Assembly: GCF_002891295.1 (NCBI RefSeq)
Contig: NZ_LGUI01000009.1
Span: 310,001 to 374,000 of the forward strand
DNA: 64,000 nt
Source: Streptomyces eurocidicus
GTDB taxonomy: Bacteria; Actinomycetota; Actinomycetes; Streptomycetales; Streptomycetaceae
Direction of reading: 5' to 3'
This document shows, piece by piece, positions 50,857 through 57,749 of this stretch (positions are counted from its first letter, which is position 1; every line of letters starts with the position of its first letter). A program made the translations under genes and the position numbers. Under the pieces are notes generated by a model. It searched no databases. It saw only the letters and a program-made list of their open reading frames with translations, and was not told the origin of the DNA.

Positions 50857-52035
50857 TTAGTACACCGGCTTCTCGGGCTCGATCTGGTTGACCCAGCCGA
50901 TCACGCCGCCGCCCACGTGCACCGCGTCGGCGAAGCCCGCGGACTTCAGGACCGCCAGGACCTCCGCGGAGCGGACGCCCGTCTTGCAGTGCAGGACGAT
51001 CTTCTTGTCCTGGGGCAGGTCCTGGAGAGCGGCGCCCATCAGGAACTCGTTCTTCGGGATCAGCCGGGCGCCGGGGATCGAGACGATCTCGTACTCGTTG
51101 GGCTCGCGGACGTCGATGATGTCGATCTTCTCGTCCGCGTCGATCCACTCCTTGAGCTGCCGGGGAGTGATCGTGGAACCCGCGGCGGCCTCCTGGGCCT
51201 CCTCCGAGACCACACCGCAGAACGCCTCGTAGTCGATCAGCTCGGTGACCGTGGGGTTCTCTCCGCAGACCGCGCAGCCGGGGTCCTTGCGCACCTTGAC
51301 CTGGCGGTAGGTCATCTCCAGGGCGTCGTAGATCATCAGGCGGCCGACCAGCGGCTCGCCGATGCCCGCGAGCAGCTTGATCGCCTCGTTGACCTGGATC
51401 GAGCCGATGGAGGCGCACAGCACGCCCAGCACGCCGCCCTCGGCGCAGGAGGGCACCATGCCCGGCGGCGGGGGCTCGGGGTAGAGGCAGCGGTAGCAGG
51501 GACCGTGCTCGCTCCAGAAGACGGACGCCTGGCCGTCGAAGCGGTAGATGGAGCCCCAGACGTACGGCTTGTTCAGCAGCACGCAGGCGTCGTTGACCAG
51601 ATAGCGGGTGGCGAAGTTGTCCGTGCCGTCCACGATCAGGTCGTACTGGGAGAAGATCTCCTTGACGTTCTCCGCCTCCAGGCGCTCCTGGTGGAGGACG
51701 ACGTTCACGTAAGGGTTGATGCCCAGCACCGAGTCACGGGCGGACTCGGCCTTGGAACGGCCGATGTCGGCCTGGCTGTGGATGATCTGCCGCTGCAGAT
51801 TCGATTCGTCGACCTCGTCGAACTCCACGATGCCGAGGGTGCCCACGCCGGCCGCGGCGAGGTACATCAGAGCGGGGGAACCGAGGCCGCCGGCACCCAC
51901 ACAGAGCACCTTCGCGTTCTTCAGGCGCTTCTGCCCGTCCATCCCGACATCGGGGATGATCAGGTGACGGGAGTACCGACGAACCTCGTCAACGGTGAGC
52001 TCGGCAGCCGGCTCGACCAGGGGTGGCAGCGACAC
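50857..52035 (-). CDS. moeZ: MoeZ adenylyltransferase/sulfurtransferase
   Basis: 392 residues. N-terminal MoeB/ThiF-like adenylation domain: RYSRHLIIPDVG, VGAGGLGSPALMYLAAAG (nucleotide site, near residue 47), DESNLQRQIIH. Zinc cysteines are at CYRCLYP (near 180) and CAVCGENP (near 255). The C-terminal rhodanese domain has the persulfide Cys in HCKTGVRSAEVL (near 350). MoeZ charges MoaD-type and ThiS-like carrier proteins with sulfur for molybdopterin, and in actinobacteria is also shared with other thiocarboxylate pathways. ATG 52035 with CTGGAGA just upstream. A hairpin lies in its leader. It fits with moaE elsewhere in the window. Confidence 0.95.
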   Translation of the reverse strand: MSLPPLVEPAAELTVDEVRRYSRHLIIPDVGMDGQKRLKNAKVLCVGAGGLGSPALMYLAAAGVGTLGIVEFDEVDESNLQRQIIHSQADIGRSKAESARDSVLGINPYVNVVLHQERLEAENVKEIFSQYDLIVDGTDNFATRYLVNDACVLLNKPYVWGSIYRFDGQASVFWSEHGPCYRCLYPEPPPPGMVPSCAEGGVLGVLCASIGSIQVNEAIKLLAGIGEPLVGRLMIYDALEMTYRQVKVRKDPGCAVCGENPTVTELIDYEAFCGVVSEEAQEAAAGSTITPRQLKEWIDADEKIDIIDVREPNEYEIVSIPGARLIPKNEFLMGAALQDLPQDKKIVLHCKTGVRSAEVLAVLKSAGFADAVHVGGGVIGWVNQIEPEKPVY

Positions 52036-52050
52036 GGGGTCTCCAGGAGA

Positions 52051-52075
52051 GGCATCCCCGCTCGCGCGGGGAACA
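52051..52075 (-). promoter_or_regulatory. CRISPR-repeat-like hairpin in the moeZ leader
   Basis: Minus strand GTTCCCCGCGCGAGCGGGGATG, stem CCCCGC / GCGGGG, 16-20 bases before the moeZ start. It matches the form of type I-E repeats but occurs once, with no spacer array. It may just be a leader hairpin near the ribosome site. Confidence 0.4.
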
Positions 52076-52122
52076 TACAGGCGGCGTTCGGTTCTTCCCC
52101 TGTAACCCTGCCACGCCCCGTC

Positions 52123-52896
52123 TCATTCCGAGACACCAGGTCCGATGCGCGAGACGATCTCGTCCCAGTAGCCGGGCATCACCTCCCAGGGGTCCGCTTC
52201 GTCCCGGTCCGTCCGGTCGGTGAAGTAGATCGTCCCCGCGCCCTGCCAGCGGGCGATGCGCAGGGCCTCGTCCAGGTGCGCCCGGGGCACGCCGTACACC
52301 AGGTGGCAGAACCGCTCCGGCGGGTGGTCGGCGGTCCACTCGGCCACCTGCGACCAGCGGTAGGCGGACCAGGGCCCGCGGAAGGTCACCAGCTGGTCGG
52401 CGAGTTCGGCGTATCCGGCGCAGGGGTGGGCGCCGTGGACGAGGACGACGCGGGCGCGTTCGCGCAGCGTCCGCAGGGCGCTCACGGCGCGGCGGACCGT
52501 GGGCAGCGCGGCCGGGCCCGTGGGGCAGGCGTCCAGCGAGAAGCCGTCCACCTTGTACCAGTTGAGGTAGCGCTGCGCCTCCCCGAGGAGCTCCTCGAAG
52601 GGGCGCTCGCCGAACTTCAGGTCCAGGTGGCCGAGGAGCCGGACGCCCGCGTCCCGCAACCGGGCGACGGCGGGCAGGCAGTACGGGTCCGGGCGGGCGC
52701 CCGGACCTCCCGAGGCGCCGGGCGCGGCCATGGCGCCGCTGCCGAGCACGACCCAGTCCACCGGCACGTCCGCGCGCAGGAGTTCGCCCCATTCGGCGGG
52801 GGCGAGCAGCGGGTGGGCCATGCCGGGGACGCCGAACCGCAGCGGGGCGTCGGTGTCCGGCGAGGCCCGGCGGCCGGAGGGGATCAGATACGACAC
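52123..52896 (-). CDS. Spherulin-4 (GH135-like) family protein
   Basis: 257 residues of the spherulation-specific family 4 (PF12138-type, related to GH114/GH135 hydrolases that cut galactosaminogalactan and similar polymers). A TIM-barrel is indicated: FGVPGMAHPLLAPAEW at strand 1, GVRLLGHLDLKFGERP (near residue 85) and NWYKVDGFSLDACPTG (near 120). The last motif usually reads Asp-Gly-Ile-x-x-Asp-Glu; here the final Glu is Ala, so activity is uncertain. No signal peptide or membrane helix. The likely start is GTG 52896, which overlaps the epimerase stop by 13 bases, so they are one operon. It is the last gene of the polysaccharide block. Confidence 0.82.
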   Translation of the reverse strand: MSYLIPSGRRASPDTDAPLRFGVPGMAHPLLAPAEWGELLRADVPVDWVVLGSGAMAAPGASGGPGARPDPYCLPAVARLRDAGVRLLGHLDLKFGERPFEELLGEAQRYLNWYKVDGFSLDACPTGPAALPTVRRAVSALRTLRERARVVLVHGAHPCAGYAELADQLVTFRGPWSAYRWSQVAEWTADHPPERFCHLVYGVPRAHLDEALRIARWQGAGTIYFTDRTDRDEADPWEVMPGYWDEIVSRIGPGVSE

Positions 52897-53798
52897 GCCG
52901 CCTCCATCCAGATGTCGGCGAGCGACTCCTCCAGGCCGATCCGGGGCCGCCAGCCGAGCCGGTCGCGCGCGGTGCGCACGTCGGCCTGCTGCCAGCTGCC
53001 GCAGCCGTCGGGGTAGGGGTAGGCGGGCGGGGTGCCGAGGTGCGGGTCGTCCAGCTCGTGGAGGGCGCCGCCGAAGCCCGCGACGCGGGCGAGCAGGGAG
53101 GCGGCGTCGCGGAGCCTGACCGCGCGGCCGGTGCCGATGTTGACGGCGCCCTGGGCGGCGGAGAGGGAGGCGGCGTGGACGGCGCGGGCCACGTCGCGGA
53201 CGTCGACGAAGTCGCGCTGCACCCCGAGGCCGCTGAGCTTGAGCTCGCTGTCGCCGCTCTGCATGGCGCGGCGCATGGCGTCGGCGAGCCGGCCCAGCGG
53301 GGAGCCGGCGGGGGTGCCGGGCCCGACGGGCGAGAAGACGCGCAGCACGATGGCGTCCAGGCCGGAGCCGAGGACGAGCTCGGTGGCGGCGAGCTTGCTG
53401 ACGCCGTACGGGCCGCCGGGTCGGGGGACGGCGTCCTCGGCCGTGGACGAACCGGGCTGCGAGGGCCCGTACTCGGAGGAACAGCCGAGCTGGACCAGGC
53501 GGGCGCCGCAGCCGCTGCGCCGCAGCGACTCGCAGACGGTGGCGACGGCGACGGTGTTGTGCCGGGTGAGGTCGCGGGCGCCGCCGCGGGTGGCGCCCGC
53601 GCAGTTGATCACCACGCCGGGGTGGACGGCGTTGAGGAAGCGGGTGAGCGCCCCGGGGCTGCCGGTGGCCAGGTCGAAGCGGACGTCCGCGTCGTCGCCG
53701 CGGCCGAGGGCGGTGAGCTGGACGGCGGGGTCGGCGAGCAGCCGGTCGGCCACGTAACGGCCGAGGTAGCCGTTGGCGCCGAGCAGAAGGACCCTCAT
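52884..53798 (-). CDS. NAD-dependent sugar-nucleotide epimerase/dehydratase
   Basis: 304 residues, extended SDR enzyme. Nucleotide motif LLGANGYLGRYVADRLL at the N-terminus, VVINCAGATRGG, a Ser-type site QLGCSSEYG and the catalytic pair Tyr/Lys in YGVSKLAATEL (near residue 150). FSPVGPG and RDFVDVRDVARAV follow family pattern. Likely acts on a UDP-sugar (4-epimerisation or similar). ATG 53798. It overlaps the downstream spherulin-4 gene by 13 bases and follows the membrane protein gene by 46 bases. In a Pel-like scheme it would supply UDP-GalNAc/UDP-Gal; this is inference. Confidence 0.85.
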   Translation of the reverse strand: MRVLLLGANGYLGRYVADRLLADPAVQLTALGRGDDADVRFDLATGSPGALTRFLNAVHPGVVINCAGATRGGARDLTRHNTVAVATVCESLRRSGCGARLVQLGCSSEYGPSQPGSSTAEDAVPRPGGPYGVSKLAATELVLGSGLDAIVLRVFSPVGPGTPAGSPLGRLADAMRRAMQSGDSELKLSGLGVQRDFVDVRDVARAVHAASLSAAQGAVNIGTGRAVRLRDAASLLARVAGFGGALHELDDPHLGTPPAYPYPDGCGSWQQADVRTARDRLGWRPRIGLEESLADIWMEAACRI

Positions 53799-53844
53799 CG
53801 GTCGCGTGCTCCCTCTCGCCCGGCGGTGCGGATGGGGTGAACGG

Positions 53845-55860
53845 TCATCTTGCTTGCTCCTCTGACAGGGGTGTGCGGCCCGGTGGACGGTTCACCGGGC
53901 CGGGGCTCGCCGGGGGCGGCGGGGTCTGCGGGTGCGGTGGGCGCGGCACGGGCGCCGGGGCGGCGGGGGCGTCGTCCGGGGCGGCGACCATCCCGCTCCG
54001 GTGAGCGGAGGCGGCGCACACCGTCAGGGGCACGGCGGCGGGGCCCTGGGCCCCGGTGGGGCCGTCGTCCGGGGCGGCGGCCGTCCTGCTCCGGTGGGCG
54101 GAGGCGGCACACGCCGCCAGGGGCACGGCGGCGGGGCCCTGGGCCCGGCGGGGGCGTCGTCCGAGGCGGCGGCCGTCCCACTCCGGTGGGCGGAGGCCGG
54201 GGCGGCGCGGGCAGCGCGGACGCGGCGCACGCCGCCAGGGCACGACAGCGGGGCCATGAGCCTCGGCAGGGGCGTCGTCCGGGGCGGCGACCGCCCCGCT
54301 CCGGTGAGCGGAGGCGGCGCACACCGTCAGGGGCACGGCGGCGGGGCCCTGGGCCCCGGCGGGGGCGTCGACCGGGGCGGCGACCGTCCCGGACCCGTGG
54401 GCGGAAGCCCGGGCCGGCGCGGGCAACGCGGACGCGGCGCACGCCGCCAGGGGCACGACAGCGGGGCCATGAGCCTCGGCAGGGGCGTCATCCGGGGCCG
54501 CGGCCGCCCCGCTCCGGTGGGCGGAGGCCCGGGCCAGCGGGGGAAGGGCATGGATCAGCAGGGCGAGCGCGGGCACGGCGCACGCCGTCAGGGGCACGGC
54601 GGCGGGGCCCTGGGCCCCGGCGAGGGCGGTGAGCGGCCGCAGCGGCCCGCCGCCCGGGGCTAGCAGGGCGCCGAGCAGCGCGGCGGCCTCCGTCGCGCAG
54701 GCGGTGAGCGCGGCCACCGCGGCCGCCCGGCCCAGGCCCCGGGAGGCCACCAGCCGGGCGAGGAAGAGCAGCCCGCCGAGGGCGGTGACGGCGGCGAGCG
54801 GTCCGGCGGGCACGGTGCCGCGCAGCGCCGCGTGCCCGGCCGCCAGGAGGGCGGCCAGGGCGGCGAGGTGGAACCCGGTGGCGAGGACGGGCACGGGCCG
54901 CACCCGGGACCGGAACTCCGCGAGGGTGCGGCTGCCGAGCAGCGCGCGGCGCACCCGGGCCGTGAACCAGCGCGCGCTCCACGCCGCGGACGCGGTGGCG
55001 CAGGCCAGGGCGAGCGCGGTCGGCACGGCGGCGGTGAGGGCGCCGGCGAGGCCGGCGGGCCCGGCGAGCTCCCGGGCGGGCCGCCCGGCCAGCAGGGCCG
55101 TGAGCAGGCGGTCGCCCACGAGGCCGTAGGCGACCAGCCAGAGCGTGGCGGACCACCGCGCCGCCCGCCACCGGTAGGTGCCGGGCGGGCGGTACGCCGG
55201 GGGCGGCAGGTGCGCCGCCCGCGACCGGCCGGGGTGGGACCGGTGGGCGCCGGGTTCGGCGCGCGCGCCCTCGCCGCACGGCGGTTCACCGCACGGCGGT
55301 TCACCGGGCGGCGGACCGCCCCGCGCCGGTCCCCCTCGCCGAGCCTCGGCGCACGGCGGGCCGCCGTCCCGGAACCCGCCGCCCGGCGCCCCTCGGAGCG
55401 ACCTTCGGAGCACCCCTCCGACGCCCGCCGGGCCGGCGGACGCCGTCTCCGGACCGCATCGGGCGGCCCTCGCCCCACAGGGTCCTCGGCCGGGGACTTC
55501 TCCCGCTGTTCCCCGCGCGGCGGGCCACCGCCCACCTTCGTCGCCGGCCCCGCAGCGGCACCCGCGGCCGCACCCGGACGGCTCCCCGGCCGGAAGGCCG
55601 CCCGGCGCCGTCTCCGGGCCGCGCCCCCGCGCGTACAACTCCTCCGCCAGGGAGAACAGATCGCGGTGGCGGCACTCGGCCGCCGTGTGGTCCATGGCGC
55701 CCCGGGCCTCCAGGCCGGCGGCGATCTCCAGGGGGTCCACGGCGCGCGCGCAGAGCTCGCGGTGGCGTCGGAGGAGCGCCTTCACCGGGTCGGCGGGTGC
55801 CGTCGGGACGGGTATGCCGGTGGGGTTCGGCGGGCTGCCCGCCCGTAGCGACGCGCTCAT
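53845..55860 (-). CDS. Six-helix membrane protein with repeat tail (polysaccharide locus)
   Basis: 671 residues. Residues 1-65 contain a soluble helix with a His/Cys pattern (VDPLEIAAGLEARGAM, HTAAECRHRDLFSLAEEL). Residues 70-200 are a Gly/Arg/Pro-rich low-complexity region. Six membrane helices lie at about 205-435 (WSATLWLVAYGLVGDRLL is the first). The tail from about 440 consists of tandem copies of a 31-40-residue unit with PAAVPLTVCAASAHRSG and APDDAPAE. One unit (near residue 540) reads in a shifted frame, giving PRCPRRPGLRPPEWDGR. ATG 55860 overlaps the glycosyltransferase stop (ATGA). No known family recognised. By position it could be the membrane component of an exopolysaccharide exporter, in the place of PelD/E/G. 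Confidence 0.7.
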   Translation of the reverse strand: MSASLRAGSPPNPTGIPVPTAPADPVKALLRRHRELCARAVDPLEIAAGLEARGAMDHTAAECRHRDLFSLAEELYARGRGPETAPGGLPAGEPSGCGRGCRCGAGDEGGRWPAARGTAGEVPGRGPCGARAARCGPETASAGPAGVGGVLRRSLRGAPGGGFRDGGPPCAEARRGGPARGGPPPGEPPCGEPPCGEGARAEPGAHRSHPGRSRAAHLPPPAYRPPGTYRWRAARWSATLWLVAYGLVGDRLLTALLAGRPARELAGPAGLAGALTAAVPTALALACATASAAWSARWFTARVRRALLGSRTLAEFRSRVRPVPVLATGFHLAALAALLAAGHAALRGTVPAGPLAAVTALGGLLFLARLVASRGLGRAAAVAALTACATEAAALLGALLAPGGGPLRPLTALAGAQGPAAVPLTACAVPALALLIHALPPLARASAHRSGAAAAPDDAPAEAHGPAVVPLAACAASALPAPARASAHGSGTVAAPVDAPAGAQGPAAVPLTVCAASAHRSGAVAAPDDAPAEAHGPAVVPWRRAPRPRCPRRPGLRPPEWDGRRLGRRPRRAQGPAAVPLAACAASAHRSRTAAAPDDGPTGAQGPAAVPLTVCAASAHRSGMVAAPDDAPAAPAPVPRPPHPQTPPPPASPGPVNRPPGRTPLSEEQAR
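53985..54640. repeat. Tandem repeats of about 93-120 bases in the membrane-protein tail
   Basis: Six or seven imperfect units marked by GGCACGGCGGCGGGGCCCTGGG or by CACGACAGCGGGGCCATGAG, for example near 54033, 54123, 54243, 54330, 54450 and 54590. Two unit types alternate. Copies differ by single-base indels, and one copy is read out of frame with its siblings. Confidence 0.85.
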
Positions 55861-57590
55861 GACCGGCCCGCCCAGGTCGGGGAGGCCGCGCGCGGCGACC
55901 AGCTGAGCGGCGGGTGCGCTCCCGCGGCGCGGCCGAAGGGGACCGCCGGGTCGGAGCCGTCCTGCCGGACGGGGGCCCGGGAGATCAGTTCGAGGTAGAT
56001 GCCGCGAAAGGCCGTCACATGACGTTCCACCGTGAAGAGTTCGAGGGCGCGCTCCCGTGCCGCCGCACCGAGCAGGGCCCGCCGGGCGGGGTCGCGGAGC
56101 AGGTCGAGGCAGCCGGTGGCCAGCGCGCCGGGGTCGCCCGGCGGGACGACCAGCCCCGTGCCGCCGACGGCCTCCCGGACGGCGCAGGCGTCCGCCGCGA
56201 CCGTGGCCCGGCCGCAGAACATCGCCTCGACCAGCGGCAGCGGGAAGGCGTCCGCGGCCCCGGCGAGGACGACACTGCCCGCCGCGTACGTCTCCGGGCG
56301 CACCGCCTCCTCGTACGTCACGCCGTCGGGGGGTTCGGCGCCCGGCGGCGGGGCGCCGACGACCCTGAGCGTCGCCGCCGGTTCGGCGGCCCGCACGGCG
56401 GCGAAGGCGTCCCACAGATGGGGCTCGGGAGGGCCGAGCCACAGCAGCGTCCGGCCGTCGTCCAGGGGCGCGCCGACGGGCCCCTGTGGCCCCCCGGCCC
56501 CCTCGCCGACCGCTTCGTAAGGGCGTTCGTCCACGCCGGGGTGGACCGTGCGCAGCCGCTCGCGGGCGGCGCCGCAGCGCTCCTGCCAGCGCCGCACCCG
56601 GGCGTCGCCGGGGGTGATCAGGTCGGCCCGGCCGTAGACCTCGGCGGACAGCAGCCGGTGGAAGGAGGAGATCGGCGTCCTTACGGCGAGCGGCAGTCCG
56701 GCGGAGCCCGCGGCGCTGTTCAGGTAGTAGGCGCGCAGCCGCACCTCGTACTCGGTGACGAGGAGCGGGGTACCGAAGAAGCGTTTGGCCAGCAGGCCCG
56801 GGAGCGCGGCGGGTCCGGCGGACGTGGCGTGGCAGAGGTCGACGGCGGCGAGCCCCCGGTCGTGGTCGCCGGCGGCGCCGTACCAGTCCAGGGAGAGGGG
56901 GCGCAGCGCCCGCTCCAGGAAGGCGGAGACGGCGAGCAGGTCGGCGACGCGGACGCCGTACGCCGCCGGGTGCGCGCCGGGTGCGCGGCAGGCCGCCTCC
57001 AGGGTGCGGAGGGCCTGCTCGGAGCGGAGCGCGGCGCCCAGGCCACCGGCCTCCCGGGCGAGGTCGGCGAGGCCGTGCAGACCCTCGGCGAAACGGTACG
57101 CCTGGCCCTCGGTGGAGGGGGCCGTCCCCTCGGCGCCCCCCTCGGCGGTTCCACTCACGGCACCGGAGTCACCCGGCGCACCGGACGCACCAGGAGCCTC
57201 CACCGAACCGGAGCCCCCTCTGGCTCTATCGGTCCCTCCAGGCCCCCCAGACCCCCCGGCCCCACCTGCCCCGCCCGCGTCCGTGGCGCAGATCGCCGCG
57301 GCCAGTTCCCCGAAGTGCTCCTCGAACCGCTGCCGTTCACGCCGTCCGTACGCGCCGTACGCGCGCCCCGTGTCCCCTTCCGGCGGGTCGCCCCAGAGCG
57401 GTGCCGTCCGTACCCGCCGCACCTGTTTGGGGAGGCCGTACCACCCGCCGCGCTCCTGGCGGGCGCCCCGGCTCAGGGCATAGACCTCGAAGTCGTGCTG
57501 GTCGAGCCCCCTGACGAGCTGGTCGCACCACTCGCCACCCTCACCCGCGGCATACGGATATCCACCCTCCGTGAGGAGTCCCACGCGCAC
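55857..57590 (-). CDS. GT4 glycosyltransferase with DUF3492 (PelF type)
   Basis: 577 residues. The N-terminus MRVGLLTEGGYPYAAGEGGEWCDQLV matches DUF3492, the acceptor half found in PelF-type glycosyltransferases. The donor half is GT4: LLWLGPPEPHLWDAF, and the E..7..E motif in DAFPLPLVEAMFCGRATVAADACAVREAVGG (near residue 460). A Gly/Ala/Ser/Thr-rich segment of about 65 residues is inserted near residue 105-165. PelF polymerises an amino-sugar polysaccharide from UDP-sugar in the cytoplasm. GTG 57590 with GGGGG upstream. It is the first gene of the block; its stop overlaps the next start (ATGA). Specificity unproven. Confidence 0.82.
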   Translation of the reverse strand: MRVGLLTEGGYPYAAGEGGEWCDQLVRGLDQHDFEVYALSRGARQERGGWYGLPKQVRRVRTAPLWGDPPEGDTGRAYGAYGRRERQRFEEHFGELAAAICATDAGGAGGAGGSGGPGGTDRARGGSGSVEAPGASGAPGDSGAVSGTAEGGAEGTAPSTEGQAYRFAEGLHGLADLAREAGGLGAALRSEQALRTLEAACRAPGAHPAAYGVRVADLLAVSAFLERALRPLSLDWYGAAGDHDRGLAAVDLCHATSAGPAALPGLLAKRFFGTPLLVTEYEVRLRAYYLNSAAGSAGLPLAVRTPISSFHRLLSAEVYGRADLITPGDARVRRWQERCGAARERLRTVHPGVDERPYEAVGEGAGGPQGPVGAPLDDGRTLLWLGPPEPHLWDAFAAVRAAEPAATLRVVGAPPPGAEPPDGVTYEEAVRPETYAAGSVVLAGAADAFPLPLVEAMFCGRATVAADACAVREAVGGTGLVVPPGDPGALATGCLDLLRDPARRALLGAAARERALELFTVERHVTAFRGIYLELISRAPVRQDGSDPAVPFGRAAGAHPPLSWSPRAASPTWAGRS

Positions 57591-57671
57591 GCACGCACCC
57601 CCGTCTGTCCACTGTGGCCTCGGCAGCCGCCGAACGGCAGCGGGAGCACGCTATGCGCGGGGCCGTGCGGC

Positions 57672-57693
57672 GCGACGGACGGTTGTCCGTCGC
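57672..57693 (-). terminator. Candidate terminator of the peptide ABC operon
   Basis: Perfect 9-base arms GCGACGGAC / GTCCGTCGC with loop GGTT, 57 bases beyond the stop of the ATPase gene. No U-tract. Confidence 0.5.
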
Positions 57694-57749
57694 ACCACCG
57701 GAAGGGGTGAACAGAAGTGACTTTCCCGAAGATGGGGCGTTGCTTCGCG

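Noticed and set aside
52051..52075. CRISPR array
   Set aside because: Only one repeat-like unit, no spacers, no cas genes; retained as a single hairpin.
57597..57749. Small gene between the glycosyltransferase and the ABC ATPase
   Set aside because: Short frames here lack a ribosome site and a conserved-looking product; only a hairpin is supported.
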